Source: Thermoplasmata archaeon
GTDB taxonomy: Archaea > Thermoplasmatota > Thermoplasmata > Thermoplasmatales > Thermoplasmataceae
DNA: 47,640 nt
Direction of reading: 5' to 3'
Assembly: GCA_021785735.1 (NCBI GenBank)
Contig: JAJYEP010000003.1
Coordinates: 1-47,640, forward strand
A program made the translations under genes and the position numbers. Positions within the stretch are counted from its first letter, which is position 1. Each line of letters opens with the position of its first letter. The notes beneath the pieces were generated by a model. The model did not search any database. It saw only the letters and a list, made by a program, of their open reading frames with translations, and was not told the origin of the DNA. This document shows positions 10,103 through 20,710 of the stretch, one piece after another.

Positions 10103-10897
10103 GTGAATGTGATAGAAGCTGTTGCTTTCATGCCGAACACCCCGACACTGATCGGTGACCTGGGGGTGGATCATAAGGACACAATCGCTGCACTGAGATC
10201 CCTTGGGAAAGAAATTGCAGGCAAAATTGATGCGGTGGTGATAATGACGCCTCATTTTCAGACATCAGGATCTTTCGGTGTCGTCGGAACGGAAAGACTC
10301 AGGCAGATCTTTGATTTCTACGGATTTCCTCCGGAATTCTATGAGGCCAGATACGAGCCTCCCGGCGATCCTCAGCTAGCAGAACAGATAATAAATCTGG
10401 GAAAGGATACCGGGATCAGGATCGGCCAGGCCGGGAACTGGGGGCTCGACCATGGGGCGTGGTCCCCGCTCTTTCACATTTTCAAGGATGCGGATGTCCC
10501 GACCGTGCCGCTGTCAATATGTCCCGATCTGGGATACCAGGCGCATATCGCGATCGGCAGGCAGATGCGATCCCAGTCCATAAAAAATAATCTGTGCGTG
10601 CTTTCGACCGGATCTCTGATCCACAGGCTCGATCTCTTCCAGGCTGGCAATAAAAGGACACCGCCGAAGGCGATGGAATACCTCGATATCTGCATATCAT
10701 CATTTAAAGAGGGGAAATGGGACAGCATATGGAATGCTCCGTCTGATCTGGTAGGTGCAGCATCCCCCGAGGGCTATAATCTTCCGTTGCGATTCATACA
10801 GGGAGTGGTGGGAGACAGATTCAGGGCCAGAATCCTGGCCAATGAGGTTGAATTCAATGCGGCATCCCTGATCACGGCAGTCTTTGAGGAGGCGTGA
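10103..10897 (+). CDS. LigB/MEMO-like extradiol dioxygenase-superfamily protein
   Basis: 264 aa; AFMPNTPTLIGDLG, VIMTPHFQTS, WGLDHGAWSPL, STGSLIHRL motifs. Confidence 0.75.
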   Translation: MNVIEAVAFMPNTPTLIGDLGVDHKDTIAALRSLGKEIAGKIDAVVIMTPHFQTSGSFGVVGTERLRQIFDFYGFPPEFYEARYEPPGDPQLAEQIINLGKDTGIRIGQAGNWGLDHGAWSPLFHIFKDADVPTVPLSICPDLGYQAHIAIGRQMRSQSIKNNLCVLSTGSLIHRLDLFQAGNKRTPPKAMEYLDICISSFKEGKWDSIWNAPSDLVGAASPEGYNLPLRFIQGVVGDRFRARILANEVEFNAASLITAVFEEA

Positions 10898-11236
10898 TTC
10901 ATTGCTTGTGACAGAATGGCTGTTCTGTCATCAGTGCATCGTCAATCCCCGCATGAGATAGTCTGCTGAGGCACATCACTGTGAAAAAATGAAAATTTCA
11001 TCAAATAACCCTCTGCCCCATCTCTCAGGTTTTTGTCCTCAGTAAATGGGAACTGCCAAAAAATGGCAGGTTGAAAGGATGGAAAAAGTCAACATTTAAA
11101 AATGTATTTATATTTTGAAGGTGTGAATGAATCGATGACCATGAGACAAAAGAATTCACCCAAAGGGAATTCCAGAGAGATCGTCGTAAACTCATCGGTG
11201 TGATTTCTACGTTACCTATTATCCTCGTTAAATAAG

Positions 11237-12548
11237 GTGGAGCATATGAGGCTGGGATATGCAACAGTATTTTTGATATGTTTCCTTTTGTTCAATACCC
11301 TCATTTCGTTTTATAGTTTGAGCATCCTTCACACACTTTATATGAGTAATAATGGTTATTTCTTATACAATTCCCAATCCCCATTCTTTCAGAGCAACCC
11401 TTACATATTTGTTCTTCCGATATCCTCTGCAAATGCATTGTTCGATGCATTGATCGCTTTACTGGTTCTTTACAAGTATGAATTCCTCATCATGCCAGTC
11501 AGTGTCATTCTGCTATCCTTTGGAGCCGTTCTCTGGATGGAAAAAGTTCTGCCCCAAATTTTTATACGAAACGGGAGAAAACCGGACCAATATGGCAGGG
11601 TCTTCTGGTATTCCCTGCTTTTTTCATTTTCGGCTGAAATTTTCGTTCTATTAGCCTTCTCTCTTGGAATTCACGTCTCGTTAATGCTCCAGATATCGGA
11701 TGCACTCATCGTGTTGACAATCCTGATTATTCTGCTGGTCTCGCTCCTTAATGGACTTCATGAGAGAGGATTGGCGTATCCAGAGTGTAAATATCTGCGT
11801 CCCTGTTATTTTTCCCTGCTGTTCTTTCATTCATATGCGCCCTATCTTACCTGATGACGATATTCAGCCCTTTCAGTTATGTTCCAGTTCCGTAGATAAT
11901 GTTCCTGTTGCCGGCGTATCTTGTTCAATATCCGGGGTCTCTGTTCTATCCGGGATTCATCGCTTTAATGTTCTCTGTCAACATTCTCACCTATATTGTG
12001 ATCATAACCGCATTAAAATGGATCTTAAGAGATTCCGGTGAGAAACATCAGTTTACAGGGAAAACTCAATCGAATAAATTCCTGCATGGACTGTCCAGGT
12101 TACGGCACTTCAAAATATTGAAAGTTGCCATAGTGGCCGTAATTGTCATAATCGCCATTCCAATCGCTATCGATATTCCTGTGAGCCATCCCGTGCTTGT
12201 TTACAATGTCCTTTTTGCGCCCGTTTACAGTCCTGGGGCCCTTCCAGTCCACAAGGGGTAGGAAATCATTGCGACCAGTTATAATGCGACAGTTATCTTC
12301 AACGTTAGCGAAAATTCCACACTTGTCGGTGCATGGACATCGCCATCCTGGCTTTCTTATATAGGTTTAACACCTGGACCACCGCGACTCACATGGGGAG
12401 GACTTTTTTATACCCCCTCTTTAATGGTACTTTCAACATTTCTCTTACTCCGGGAGTGTACTATCTGGTCTTTTATTCATTCTTACTAGGCTATAATACA
12501 ATTGTCTACGTTACAAACACCATAAGGTTGATTCCCGAAACAAAATGA
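11237..12548 (+). pseudogene. decayed multi-TM membrane protein gene (several in-frame stops and frame switches)
   Basis: ORF 11237-11854, then frame 1 continues MTIFSPFSYVPVP-TAG(11893-11895)-IMFLLPAYL..PVHKG-TAG(12259-12261)-EIIATSYNATVIFNVSENSTLVGAWTSPS, then frame switch near 12405-12418 to ..NGTFNISLTPGVYYLVFYS.. Confidence 0.5.
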
Positions 12549-13065
12549 GATCGATCCCTGTTCTTCAATGATAGTGCAAAGATCGGACGTACCAGGTCAT
12601 ACTGGATTAGCATTCGCTTAATTGCTATGCTAGTGAGATATCATCCACCTTATATTTCCATATGAAGATGACATGGGACCAGCCGATAATGGTCCCAAAG
12701 AGATGAAATGAATAACCTGTCTTTTTTGCAACCTGTTAACGCATAATGTTAAAAGTTTCTCACCCTAAAATTCCAGAAAATCGGATCAATAAAGAGAGGG
12801 GTTTGCCCAATTCACAGTATTGTAGAGATATGCACTTCATACGGGTTTGTAAAATATTGCATAAAAGTGAATCGCCCATTTGAAGCGGAAAGAACCATGG
12901 GAAAGCCAGGAGAGTATGTCTCGTTTTCTATTCATCCTGTTCGAACCGTGATTCGCAGGTATAATTTTTCTGAGGCAGGTTCAGGAAATCTCTCCTATGG
13001 CTTGAGACGAGCCATTTAATGGCCGAGCTAAATTCCGGAAATTATGAAATTTTCATAAGGATTTA

Positions 13066-13470
13066 TTAATAGGACAGTTCGTTTCGGCCTTTTATCTGCC
13101 AGTCCCGTAACTGCACCTGTATGAGCCCTAGGGCAACAAAGAATATCAGCAGGGGAAAGTCACCAAAAAGGGTTGCTATGAATCCTGCAGCGATCATAGA
13201 ATATCCCCACAGTGCAAAGCGGTTCTTCTTTCTGTCAACATACGCCAGAAATGCAAGGATGGAAGCAACCACGGAAAAACCTAGGAAAGGAACAAAAAAG
13301 GTGTAAAACGATGGGGAATGCACAAACTGATCGGGCAGCCCAAGCGGAAATAAAATATACACTTTCCAGTACACGTAAAAAATAGAGAATAATAGTCCCA
13401 ATTCGCCAAGGACCAGGAAAAGGAGAGCGTAAAGATCCATTCTCTTCGAGTCATCGGGTTTATGCAACAT
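13066..13470 (-). CDS. small membrane protein
   Basis: 134 aa, four hydrophobic segments. Confidence 0.55.
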   Translation of the reverse strand: MLHKPDDSKRMDLYALLFLVLGELGLLFSIFYVYWKVYILFPLGLPDQFVHSPSFYTFFVPFLGFSVVASILAFLAYVDRKKNRFALWGYSMIAAGFIATLFGDFPLLIFFVALGLIQVQLRDWQIKGRNELSY

Positions 13471-13750
13471 TTGGGTTTTCCCCCCACAATTATCCGGTTG
13501 TTCTGGCCGTACTCACTGGCCAAGGTATTTACTCTATTTATATCATTGCGATTGGTTCTGGAGGCATAATATTTGTTTCCAATGTTCCTGATATCTACAA
13601 CCATGATCTTGTATTTCCTCACCCAGTCTGGAATTTATACATACCATGTATATATGTTCCTGTGGTCCCCATCGTAATCTCAGTGAGTGAAACAAGAGAT
13701 TTTCAAGGTATAATCAAAAATTGGTGGTTTGATATGCTACGTAAAAAAAG

Positions 13751-13870
13751 ATGGAGTTGAGGATTGACGTCGGGAAAGGAAAGAGAAAATACATCATCAC
13801 ATACTGCTACCTAAGAAAAGCTGTGAGGACATTCAAGAGAAGCAGGATTAAAAATATTGGGCCCGTTTAG
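13751..13870 (+). pseudogene. possible truncated transposase N-terminus
   Basis: 39-codon ORF MELRIDVGKGKRKYIITYCYLRKAVRTFKRSRIKNIGPV, basic, transposase-like flavour; ends abruptly. Confidence 0.3.
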
Positions 13871-13952
13871 TCATCACTCGGTACCCAAGAATCTCTCCCA
13901 CACTCCATGGTCAAGAAAAATATATATATATTATAAAATCGTAAAGTTTACT

Positions 13953-15788
13953 ATGAAAGGGAAATTAGTTGTTATGGTTGGTTTTGTAATGATATTGATG
14001 ATGGTTTCGCCGCTTTCTTCTGCACATCAGCCGGTGAAAAAAAATAGTGTCGAGTTGGGCGATTTTAACATATCATTTAGTGGAGGAAAAGCTTCTATCT
14101 ATTCAAACGGATTGAACTATAAACAGCACTGGGAACTATACCAGCTAAACGAGGGTCAACTGTCCAGAATCCAATTCAAGGTTCAGAAAATAATCCGAAA
14201 GAACAATACAATGCAAAATACAGTTGGGCTTGAATTTCTTGGGCAAGGATTCGTTGTGGGTGAAATATATTCACTCAGTGGAAATGGATTGGATATGAGC
14301 ATGTCTATTCAAAACAATAACTCTAATAACAGGACAATTGTTGCAATATACTCTATTACGGAACCACACAGCAATCATATTCTGGAGAATGGATTCATAA
14401 ATTATAACCTGAACACAAACGCTCTGGGTGTTTATGACAAAGTAGTTCCGATTAACTCCCGCGCCTGGGAAATAGGTGACACAACTAGTCAACTTTCCTG
14501 GAAAACGCAATATCCTATATTCGAAGCAGGTCTCTTGAATTCATCCATACTGGGAAATAAAATTGCTCTTTCTTTCGGCCCTGTAACTATATCCGGTAAT
14601 TCTTCCTATTTCATTGATCCTGTCCTTAGACCCATGATGGTTATATGTGCATGTGGGGGTGGGGGAGGTGGGGGCCCATTACCTATTACAATAAACAGTG
14701 TTGAATACGAGTATACAGACTCATCAACCGTGACAACCTTTTCTGCTTACACTCCCATTACAGTGAAGGCCCAGATTGGGAGCATGGGGGGATATAGCTC
14801 TGCAACGATTGATTTCTATATAGTTACTCGGGGCTACGGTCTGACATTTATTGGGTCCCGGGCGATCTATGGGGTTGGTACCGCATCTATAACATGGAGT
14901 TCCCAACCCGGTTCATATTTGGGGTTTGCTGCTTCCAGTCCCCAGGGAGATACAACTGTTTACTCAAGTTTCCCGGCCTATCCAATCAATATATTTACCG
15001 CGATGCCAATAACTTATGGAAATAATCAAATATCGAATCCACCGGATACCTATACTCACTATCAGGTTTTTACTCCTGGGCAGACGTATATCGGGGATTT
15101 GGTCGAGCAAGTGGCCTCTGGTCCAAATACTTCAGAACCTCAATCAGCTTCAAATTTTATGACCTTTACCACAGGGTTTGGGCAGCCTTCGAAACAGTAT
15201 TATCTGGTATCAGCCTATGAGCAAAAATTCTACTGGGCTGGGGATTCCATAGGCGATAGTTCTTCTTTAGATATGCTTGACGCGAATTTCAACAGTGCTT
15301 CATGGCAGGCAGTAAGTAATGGTTCGTGGGGCACACAACCATACGCCGAGTCTCTTTATTACGCCATGGCCGCCGCTTTTGCATCCAATCCAGATACGGT
15401 ACCAGTGGCTATTGCTATGGCTGCCTTCGGGCCAATATTCTTCCAGAGTCCCGGACCCTATTCAGAAGGAACGGGTACCAACACAATTTATGCAGGAGGT
15501 AATGCCAGTAGTGCTTTGTTCGGTGACAATGGTTATACGTACCTGAACGATCAGTACGGACCCTGGTACTGGCCAAGTTACAAACCTGTGTACTTATTCT
15601 CTTTTCAGGCTCAAATAGGATTCAAATACGGTCCCGGCAGTAATTACAATTCCAATAACGCAGTTCTTGAATATCTGGGGTACACGTCTCATTATTATAT
15701 AGAGGCGGCTTATCCTTATGATACCAGTAGTAGTTACCCGACAATGGGATTCACAATCTTTGAACCTATCGGCATGGCCGTTTCATGA
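13953..15788 (+). CDS. large secreted/surface protein with signal peptide and poly-Gly linker
   Basis: ORF 13857-15788; likely start MKGKLVVMVGFVMILMMVSPLSSAHQ; CACGGGGGGGPLP linker; Ser/Thr/Tyr/Asn-rich. Confidence 0.7.
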   Translation: MKGKLVVMVGFVMILMMVSPLSSAHQPVKKNSVELGDFNISFSGGKASIYSNGLNYKQHWELYQLNEGQLSRIQFKVQKIIRKNNTMQNTVGLEFLGQGFVVGEIYSLSGNGLDMSMSIQNNNSNNRTIVAIYSITEPHSNHILENGFINYNLNTNALGVYDKVVPINSRAWEIGDTTSQLSWKTQYPIFEAGLLNSSILGNKIALSFGPVTISGNSSYFIDPVLRPMMVICACGGGGGGGPLPITINSVEYEYTDSSTVTTFSAYTPITVKAQIGSMGGYSSATIDFYIVTRGYGLTFIGSRAIYGVGTASITWSSQPGSYLGFAASSPQGDTTVYSSFPAYPINIFTAMPITYGNNQISNPPDTYTHYQVFTPGQTYIGDLVEQVASGPNTSEPQSASNFMTFTTGFGQPSKQYYLVSAYEQKFYWAGDSIGDSSSLDMLDANFNSASWQAVSNGSWGTQPYAESLYYAMAAAFASNPDTVPVAIAMAAFGPIFFQSPGPYSEGTGTNTIYAGGNASSALFGDNGYTYLNDQYGPWYWPSYKPVYLFSFQAQIGFKYGPGSNYNSNNAVLEYLGYTSHYYIEAAYPYDTSSSYPTMGFTIFEPIGMAVS

Positions 15789-16489
15789 GGCGGAAGATGA
15801 TCTTAAGGAGGAGGGAGATCTATGCGATCATTGCAGCAGTGGTTGCAGTGATAATTGTATTTCCTGCTTTGATCACCAATATTCCCGCGTCATATTCATT
15901 GGCAACTGCAAAAAATATTGATTTGAACCATATTAACCCCGGGTATATTGATGGGCAAACCGATGCCAATTTCAACTTTCATGTGATTTCGATAAACGTT
16001 TCTGGGATCAGTGTAAGTTACTTTGCTGAATACTATGCTCCATTTGATGACTTCTGCAGAACGGTGAATCTTTCGAATTTTCACAATGTGGGGAACCCCG
16101 GTATCAGCAGCTCTTCAACCATGCTGTTCGTTTATTCCATGATAAGCCTGTTAAACGTTTCCTATGATGGATTTCATGGGGCACTTTCAACTTCGGTCGG
16201 TAATATCCATCTTACAGGAAATTCGAATGCGACAAAGGGACTTCCGTTGAAAGGACCACAGGTGACCGTAAATTATTCCCCGTCCGGAAATCCTCAAAAT
16301 ATAATAATTCAATATCTGGATCCCGTAGTGTTATTGAACAATGGAACCCTTTCCTTTACACCGCCGACAGGAAATTACTCATATACCTTCACATTCAATA
16401 TTTTGACATACGAGGAATATGGTATCTACAGGGTGCTTGAAAATAGCACTCCCGTTAGTTTCCATTTCAACTTTGTAGTGGTGCGATGA
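15785..16489 (+). CDS. membrane-anchored extracytoplasmic protein
   Basis: 234 aa; ATGA overlap with upstream gene; N-terminal TM (IYAIIAAVVAVIIVFPALI), Asn-rich exterior. Confidence 0.65.
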   Translation: MRRKMILRRREIYAIIAAVVAVIIVFPALITNIPASYSLATAKNIDLNHINPGYIDGQTDANFNFHVISINVSGISVSYFAEYYAPFDDFCRTVNLSNFHNVGNPGISSSSTMLFVYSMISLLNVSYDGFHGALSTSVGNIHLTGNSNATKGLPLKGPQVTVNYSPSGNPQNIIIQYLDPVVLLNNGTLSFTPPTGNYSYTFTFNILTYEEYGIYRVLENSTPVSFHFNFVVVR

Positions 16490-16535
16490 AAGCCTTTTTT
16501 CGTAACAACTCCTCCTCAGTTTTTTGACAGCGTGT

Positions 16536-16720
16536 TAGATATTAAATGAAACAAACGATGCAGGAACACGTGAATGTATCAGAAGAACGGATGGGTGATG
16601 ATCGAAGTTCAACTGCATGAGGTCGATACCGCTGGAGAAGCGACGGAGGGTAGTTTATGCAGATTCAAAAAATGTTATTGATCGCTGGAAAACCCAGAAT
16701 GGACACGTCAATATTTTGAC
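16536..16720 (+). repeat. diverged copy A of a ~175-bp repeat ending in a degenerate tRNA-Ala-like repeat
   Basis: Aligns by eye with 24898-25080 (…ATGAAACAAAC.ATG…GTGAATGTAT.AGAAGAAC…TTATGCA.AT.CAAAAAA…TTATTGATC.CTGGAAA…CCAGAATGGACA…). Confidence 0.6.
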
Positions 16721-16769
16721 AACGTCATAATGACTCAATTTTTAATAAGTGAGATTATATTTCTTCAAG

Positions 16770-17456
16770 ATGAGCTACAGACCACATATGTCAGACGAAG
16801 AGATAGATCTCAGGAAGATGTGGCACGAGAAAGCATATGTGAAAATGGACGAACAGAAAACCATCCGGAGGCAATACCTGGGTAGAAAGCTGGTGGTTCC
16901 GAAAGAGGTCACACCGCCAGCATGGATGAGCAAACTTCTTGGCAAGACCATACTGGAGGATATCAGGGAAATCGACCGGGTATTAGACATGGGCACCGGA
17001 AGTGGAATAAATGCGATACTGGCCGCATCTAAATCGCACGATGTGGTAGCTGCTGATGTGAATCCTTACTGCATCGAGGCGGGTAGAAAGAATGCAAGAA
17101 GAAATGGAGTATATTCTAGGATAAAGTTTATTGTAAGCGACTTGTTTCAGAATGTTGATGGAAAGTTCGACCTGATAATATTTGACCCTCCTTTCAGATG
17201 GTTTGCCCCGAGAGATATCAGGGAAAGGGCTACAGCAGACGAGAATTTTAGATCAATGACAGGGTTCTTCAACGATGTACGGGAATATTTGCAGCCCAAT
17301 GGCAGAATTCTGATCGAGTACGGGGATTCAGGGGACAAGAATTATTTTCTGAGCCTGGTAGATGGGGGAGGCTTTAGGAAAGAGCTAATTAAATACAGAT
17401 ACATTGAACGTTACGGAAGAAAGTGGGGATACTACGTCTGGAAGCTTTTTCCTTGA
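16770..17456 (+). CDS. class I SAM-dependent methyltransferase (HemK/PrmC-like)
   Basis: DRVLDMGTGSGINAILAA, VVAADVNPYCIEAGRKN, FDLIIFDPPFRWF; start possibly 16749. Confidence 0.8.
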   Translation: MSYRPHMSDEEIDLRKMWHEKAYVKMDEQKTIRRQYLGRKLVVPKEVTPPAWMSKLLGKTILEDIREIDRVLDMGTGSGINAILAASKSHDVVAADVNPYCIEAGRKNARRNGVYSRIKFIVSDLFQNVDGKFDLIIFDPPFRWFAPRDIRERATADENFRSMTGFFNDVREYLQPNGRILIEYGDSGDKNYFLSLVDGGGFRKELIKYRYIERYGRKWGYYVWKLFP

Positions 17457-17535
17457 AATTTCCTCCGTCCCGAAGAGGCCTAGAATCCCTTGTAATGAGT
17501 TACGTGAAAGTGCAACTATATAATTTTCATAAATA

Positions 17536-17602
17536 ACAAAAAACATCTTTGAACAGGGATTCTGCATGATACAATGCTAAAGTTTCCCATGCGAAACTCA
17601 AG
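17536..17602 (+). repeat. second dispersed repeat, copy 1
   Basis: ACAAAAAACATCTTTGAACAGGGATTCTGCATGATACAATGCTAAAGTTTCCCATGCGAAACTCAAG resembles 18818-18884. Confidence 0.45.
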
Positions 17603-17704
17603 GCGGATCAAATTCCATAACCTTCAGGGCTGGTTTTCCGTTAATCAATAAAACGTGAACTCGGGCACGACGCAAGTATATATATTCACCTCAAATAGGA
17701 AAGC

Positions 17705-18280
17705 ATGCGGAGAGTGATCCTGGACACCATAATCTCCCTGGACGGTTATTACACGAGTCCAAAGAGTGAAATCGATTGGTTCGAATTTGACAGAGAGGAG
17801 ACTGAATGGTCAAAGCAGATTCTTCGAAGAGTTGACGCGATGCTGTACGGTCGAATCACCTATCAGGAATTCAGTGAATTCTGGCCGAAAGCATCCCCAA
17901 GCCCTGACGGATTCGACTCTGAGATCATTGGACAGCTGAATGGACTTCAGAAGGTGGTGTTCTCCCGCACGCTCCCGAAAGCAAAATGGCATCCTGCAGT
18001 GCTGATACGCGAAAACCCGGTGGACGCTGTTGCCGAGCTTAAAAAAGATCCTGGAAAGGACATGGTGATCGTGGGGAGCGGGACTCTCGTATCTGCACTC
18101 GTAAGGAACGAACTGATCGACGAGTACCGCATCCGGATTCGGCCCATCATCCTGGGTGCGGGCAGGCCCCTCTTCGCAGATGATCAAAAGAGGCACAAAC
18201 TCAAATTGATATCTTCCAGAGCGTTTGGTAACGGTGTGGTTGCACTGCATTATGAACCTGCCCACCAGCCGTCCATATAG
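17705..18280 (+). CDS. dihydrofolate reductase / RibD C-terminal-like family protein
   Basis: MRRVILDTIISLDGYYTSPKSEIDWFEFD...VDAMLYGRITYQEF..., typical RibD_C. Confidence 0.85.
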   Translation: MRRVILDTIISLDGYYTSPKSEIDWFEFDREETEWSKQILRRVDAMLYGRITYQEFSEFWPKASPSPDGFDSEIIGQLNGLQKVVFSRTLPKAKWHPAVLIRENPVDAVAELKKDPGKDMVIVGSGTLVSALVRNELIDEYRIRIRPIILGAGRPLFADDQKRHKLKLISSRAFGNGVVALHYEPAHQPSI

Positions 18281-18817
18281 GCTGCCGATGCGCTTTCATG
18301 CTGGAAGAGAGGTTCTCCAGGCGAACTTTTTTCATGGAAGAATTCAAACCTGAGTTCCGCAGTTCAATCTTTTTGAGAATGCATACTTATGTGCTATTTT
18401 ACTTTCTTTTCTGCAGAATTTATGTTCTTTTTGTCCGTGCACCATCAATGAATTTTTTCTGGGTGTGGAATGCTGATCCTGTTGAGGAGATCCAGAACCT
18501 GTTCTGATTCAGACCGGATCATGATGATTACTGATTGAAGAGAAACAGGTGTAAACTTTAATTGCGAAGGAATTCGTACTGTTTCAGAGATTGTAAGTTC
18601 AGTCTTCTTCCCTCATGGATCATGGAAAAACGTACCGAAACAACAATAGAGAGCATACGAAAGTCTCTGAACAGCCTGGATGTTGTTCCGGTTAATGTGG
18701 ATACGAGAAATATATGCATTTCATCGGAGAGCCAGGAAGCCTCTCACATTCTGAAAACACTAGGTCTGCCATATCCCAGAATCCGTGAATGTGCACATAC
18801 ATACCCCCTGATGTTTT

Positions 18818-18884
18818 ACAAAAAACATTGTCATACACGGATTTTGCATGAAACAATGCTAATGTCTGTCATGCGGAAGCCAAG
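18818..18884 (+). repeat. second dispersed repeat, copy 2
   Basis: ACAAAAAACATTGTCATACACGGATTTTGCATGAAACAATGCTAATGTCTGTCATGCGGAAGCCAAG; see 17536-17602. Confidence 0.45.
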
Positions 18885-18918
18885 TTTAAATTGTCATACT
18901 CCCTGATCATAGGAAAGA

Positions 18919-19161
18919 ATGAATAAATCCACAATCCAAATAAGCGATGCCACCAAAATGAGGCTGGAGCTGCTGAAGGCAGCTGGTAGCATGACTTATG
19001 ACAAACTGATAAGAGCCTTATTGAGCCTGATCCCTGAGGGTGATGACGGGGGTAAATACACTGATGAATTCAAAGCATCTCTCCTAGAAAGTTCTCTGGA
19101 TGTAGCGGAAGGCAGAGTTATTTCACTTGACGAATTAAAGAGAAGGCTATCCTTGGATTGA
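18919..19161 (+). CDS. orphan antitoxin-like protein
   Basis: 80 aa; C-terminal GRVISLDELKRRL typical of small antitoxins; no co-oriented toxin follows. Confidence 0.45.
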   Translation: MNKSTIQISDATKMRLELLKAAGSMTYDKLIRALLSLIPEGDDGGKYTDEFKASLLESSLDVAEGRVISLDELKRRLSLD

Positions 19162-19233
19162 TCTGTACCCTGACAGTTAGAAAATGTTATAGATCTGTTG
19201 CTGTACTCAAGCGAACAATGCTTCCCGGGGATG

Positions 19234-19632
19234 TCATTCCATTCTGACAACCTTTACACCGGTAAGTTCTGCAGCTTCCGCCTGCTTCCGGTCCGATGTA
19301 ACAAGCTCCCCCTCGTTTTCGAGAGCGAACTGAATGAACATGGCATCGTAGACGGTGATTTCTAACTTTACAGCCAGGATAACAGCTTTGTACAGCAGGG
19401 GAGAATCGTCCGCAATCAGAACAATCGATCTGAGAGATTCCACGATATCCCGCAGGTCCTCGATCGCAATTTCATGTCTCATGGCCTTCTTCCTTAGGGC
19501 ATTACCAGTTTCCAGCAAAGCAAATCCGAGTGTTGTGCCAGTTGTTACGAAATCGCCTGCTTTTTCCCAACCCGGCTCGTGGGAAACGTACCTGACCAGT
19601 ATGGATGAGTCAATGACCTGAATCCCTGTCAT
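19234..19632 (-). CDS. VapC-type PIN-domain toxin
   Basis: 132 aa; VIDSSILVRYV, FALLETGNALRKKA, ITVYDAMFIQFAL, LVTSDRKQAEAAE. Confidence 0.85.
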   Translation of the reverse strand: MTGIQVIDSSILVRYVSHEPGWEKAGDFVTTGTTLGFALLETGNALRKKAMRHEIAIEDLRDIVESLRSIVLIADDSPLLYKAVILAVKLEITVYDAMFIQFALENEGELVTSDRKQAEAAELTGVKVVRME

Positions 19633-19840
19633 CCCTGATACTCCTGGAAGCGAAACCCGGCTCGGATGGCTTAACTCTCTCTCTTATTATGGCATCGAGC
19701 TTCTCCCTTTGCTGAAGGGCATTGAGATCGTGCGTCATTTTTCTCACGTATTCTTTGAGTTTCTCTGGCGGGTTGATACCACTTTCAACGAGCTTTTCGT
19801 AATCTCTGTCATCAATGCGTATACAGATTACCCTGCTCAT
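19610..19840 (-). CDS. VapB-type antitoxin
   Basis: 76 aa, overlaps downstream VapC; MSRVICIRIDDRDYEKLVESGINPPEKLKEYV. Confidence 0.7.
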   Translation of the reverse strand: MSRVICIRIDDRDYEKLVESGINPPEKLKEYVRKMTHDLNALQQREKLDAIIRERVKPSEPGFASRSIRDDRDSGH

Positions 19841-20236
19841 GTTTACGAATAGTATACAAATTATTAATGCCTTTGATCAAACGGCATTACAGCACTTTAA
19901 AAGCCCTATTGACTTGATCCGGCGTTCAACAGATTAAATTTCAAATAACTTTTCTGAACGGTGAAACTTTCATTTCCGTTTTCCCTCACACGAACAGTTT
20001 TGCCTCTCTGTAATGCTCTTTCAAAAAGCAGTTATTGATTTCGAGAATGCGCCGTTACTCCTGAAACTCTGAACTATTCCCCGGAAGATCAGTTGATGCT
20101 TTTAAATTTGGAAATGGTCTGATCAGGGGAAAACCAGAGTACCTTGACGCCACAACGTTTGGTTGGAATCAAAGGATAAACCTAAAAAGAAAACCTGAAA
20201 CATTCCACAAATCCCGGTCAAACGAAGTTCGCAATG

Positions 20237-20275
20237 TGGATCGGCCGGTATTTGATTGAAGGTATAAGGGAATAC
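20237..20275 (+). repeat. tRNA-Ala-3'-end-derived repeat (copy a)
   Basis: TGGATCGGCCGGTATTTGA (16/19 to tRNA end) + TTGAAGGTATAAGGGAATAC. Confidence 0.65.
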
Positions 20276-20329
20276 TCTGTTTAGAATTCAAAATATTTCA
20301 CAATTCCATTATGAAAAGTAGATCTTTCA

Positions 20330-20710
20330 TTACTGCTTCTGGAGAAATTCTGATCCCGCACGCTTAACTCCAGGTTTATCGTACATATGATCCGAGCTGA
20401 TGATCTCGTCCTCGCAGAGTGAGGCGTGGAATGAGTCGAACAATCCTGCTTTTTCATGTTCTATTGGATGGGCCGCCACAATGGTACAATACTCGCCTGC
20501 ACCGGTCAGCCTGGCAATGAACAGGACGCTGGCAATCATCTCTTCCACATGAACTTCCTTTCTGACTCTAACCAGCGCAAGTTCCACCAGCGTTAGAATG
20601 GACGTGTAAGTTTCTCCTGTATAACTCTCAAGCACCTTTAATGCCCATGAATTCAGCCCATCATCTGAATTGCAAATTGCAACGAGGAATTCTGTATCTG
20701 CGTAAGGCAT
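20330..20710 (-). CDS. PIN-domain protein (VapC-like), antitoxin apparently lost
   Basis: 126 aa; YADTEFLVAICN, SILTLVELALVRV, LFDSFHASLCEDEIISSDHMYD. Confidence 0.65.
   Translation of the reverse strand: MPYADTEFLVAICNSDDGLNSWALKVLESYTGETYTSILTLVELALVRVRKEVHVEEMIASVLFIARLTGAGEYCTIVAAHPIEHEKAGLFDSFHASLCEDEIISSDHMYDKPGVKRAGSEFLQKQ

Noticed and set aside
11893-12261. Pyrrolysine (amber) recoding as explanation for in-frame TAGs
   Set aside because: Frame switches also occur in the same gene and the MarR TAG appears to replace a Trp, so pseudogenisation is simpler; kept only as something to exclude.
13917-13935. TATATATA run upstream of the secreted protein gene
   Set aside because: Simple AT-rich promoter-like sequence; no further structure.
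18562-18906. 114-aa plus-strand ORF
   Set aside because: Contains the dispersed repeat at 18818-18884; no recognisable domain, may be relic sequence.
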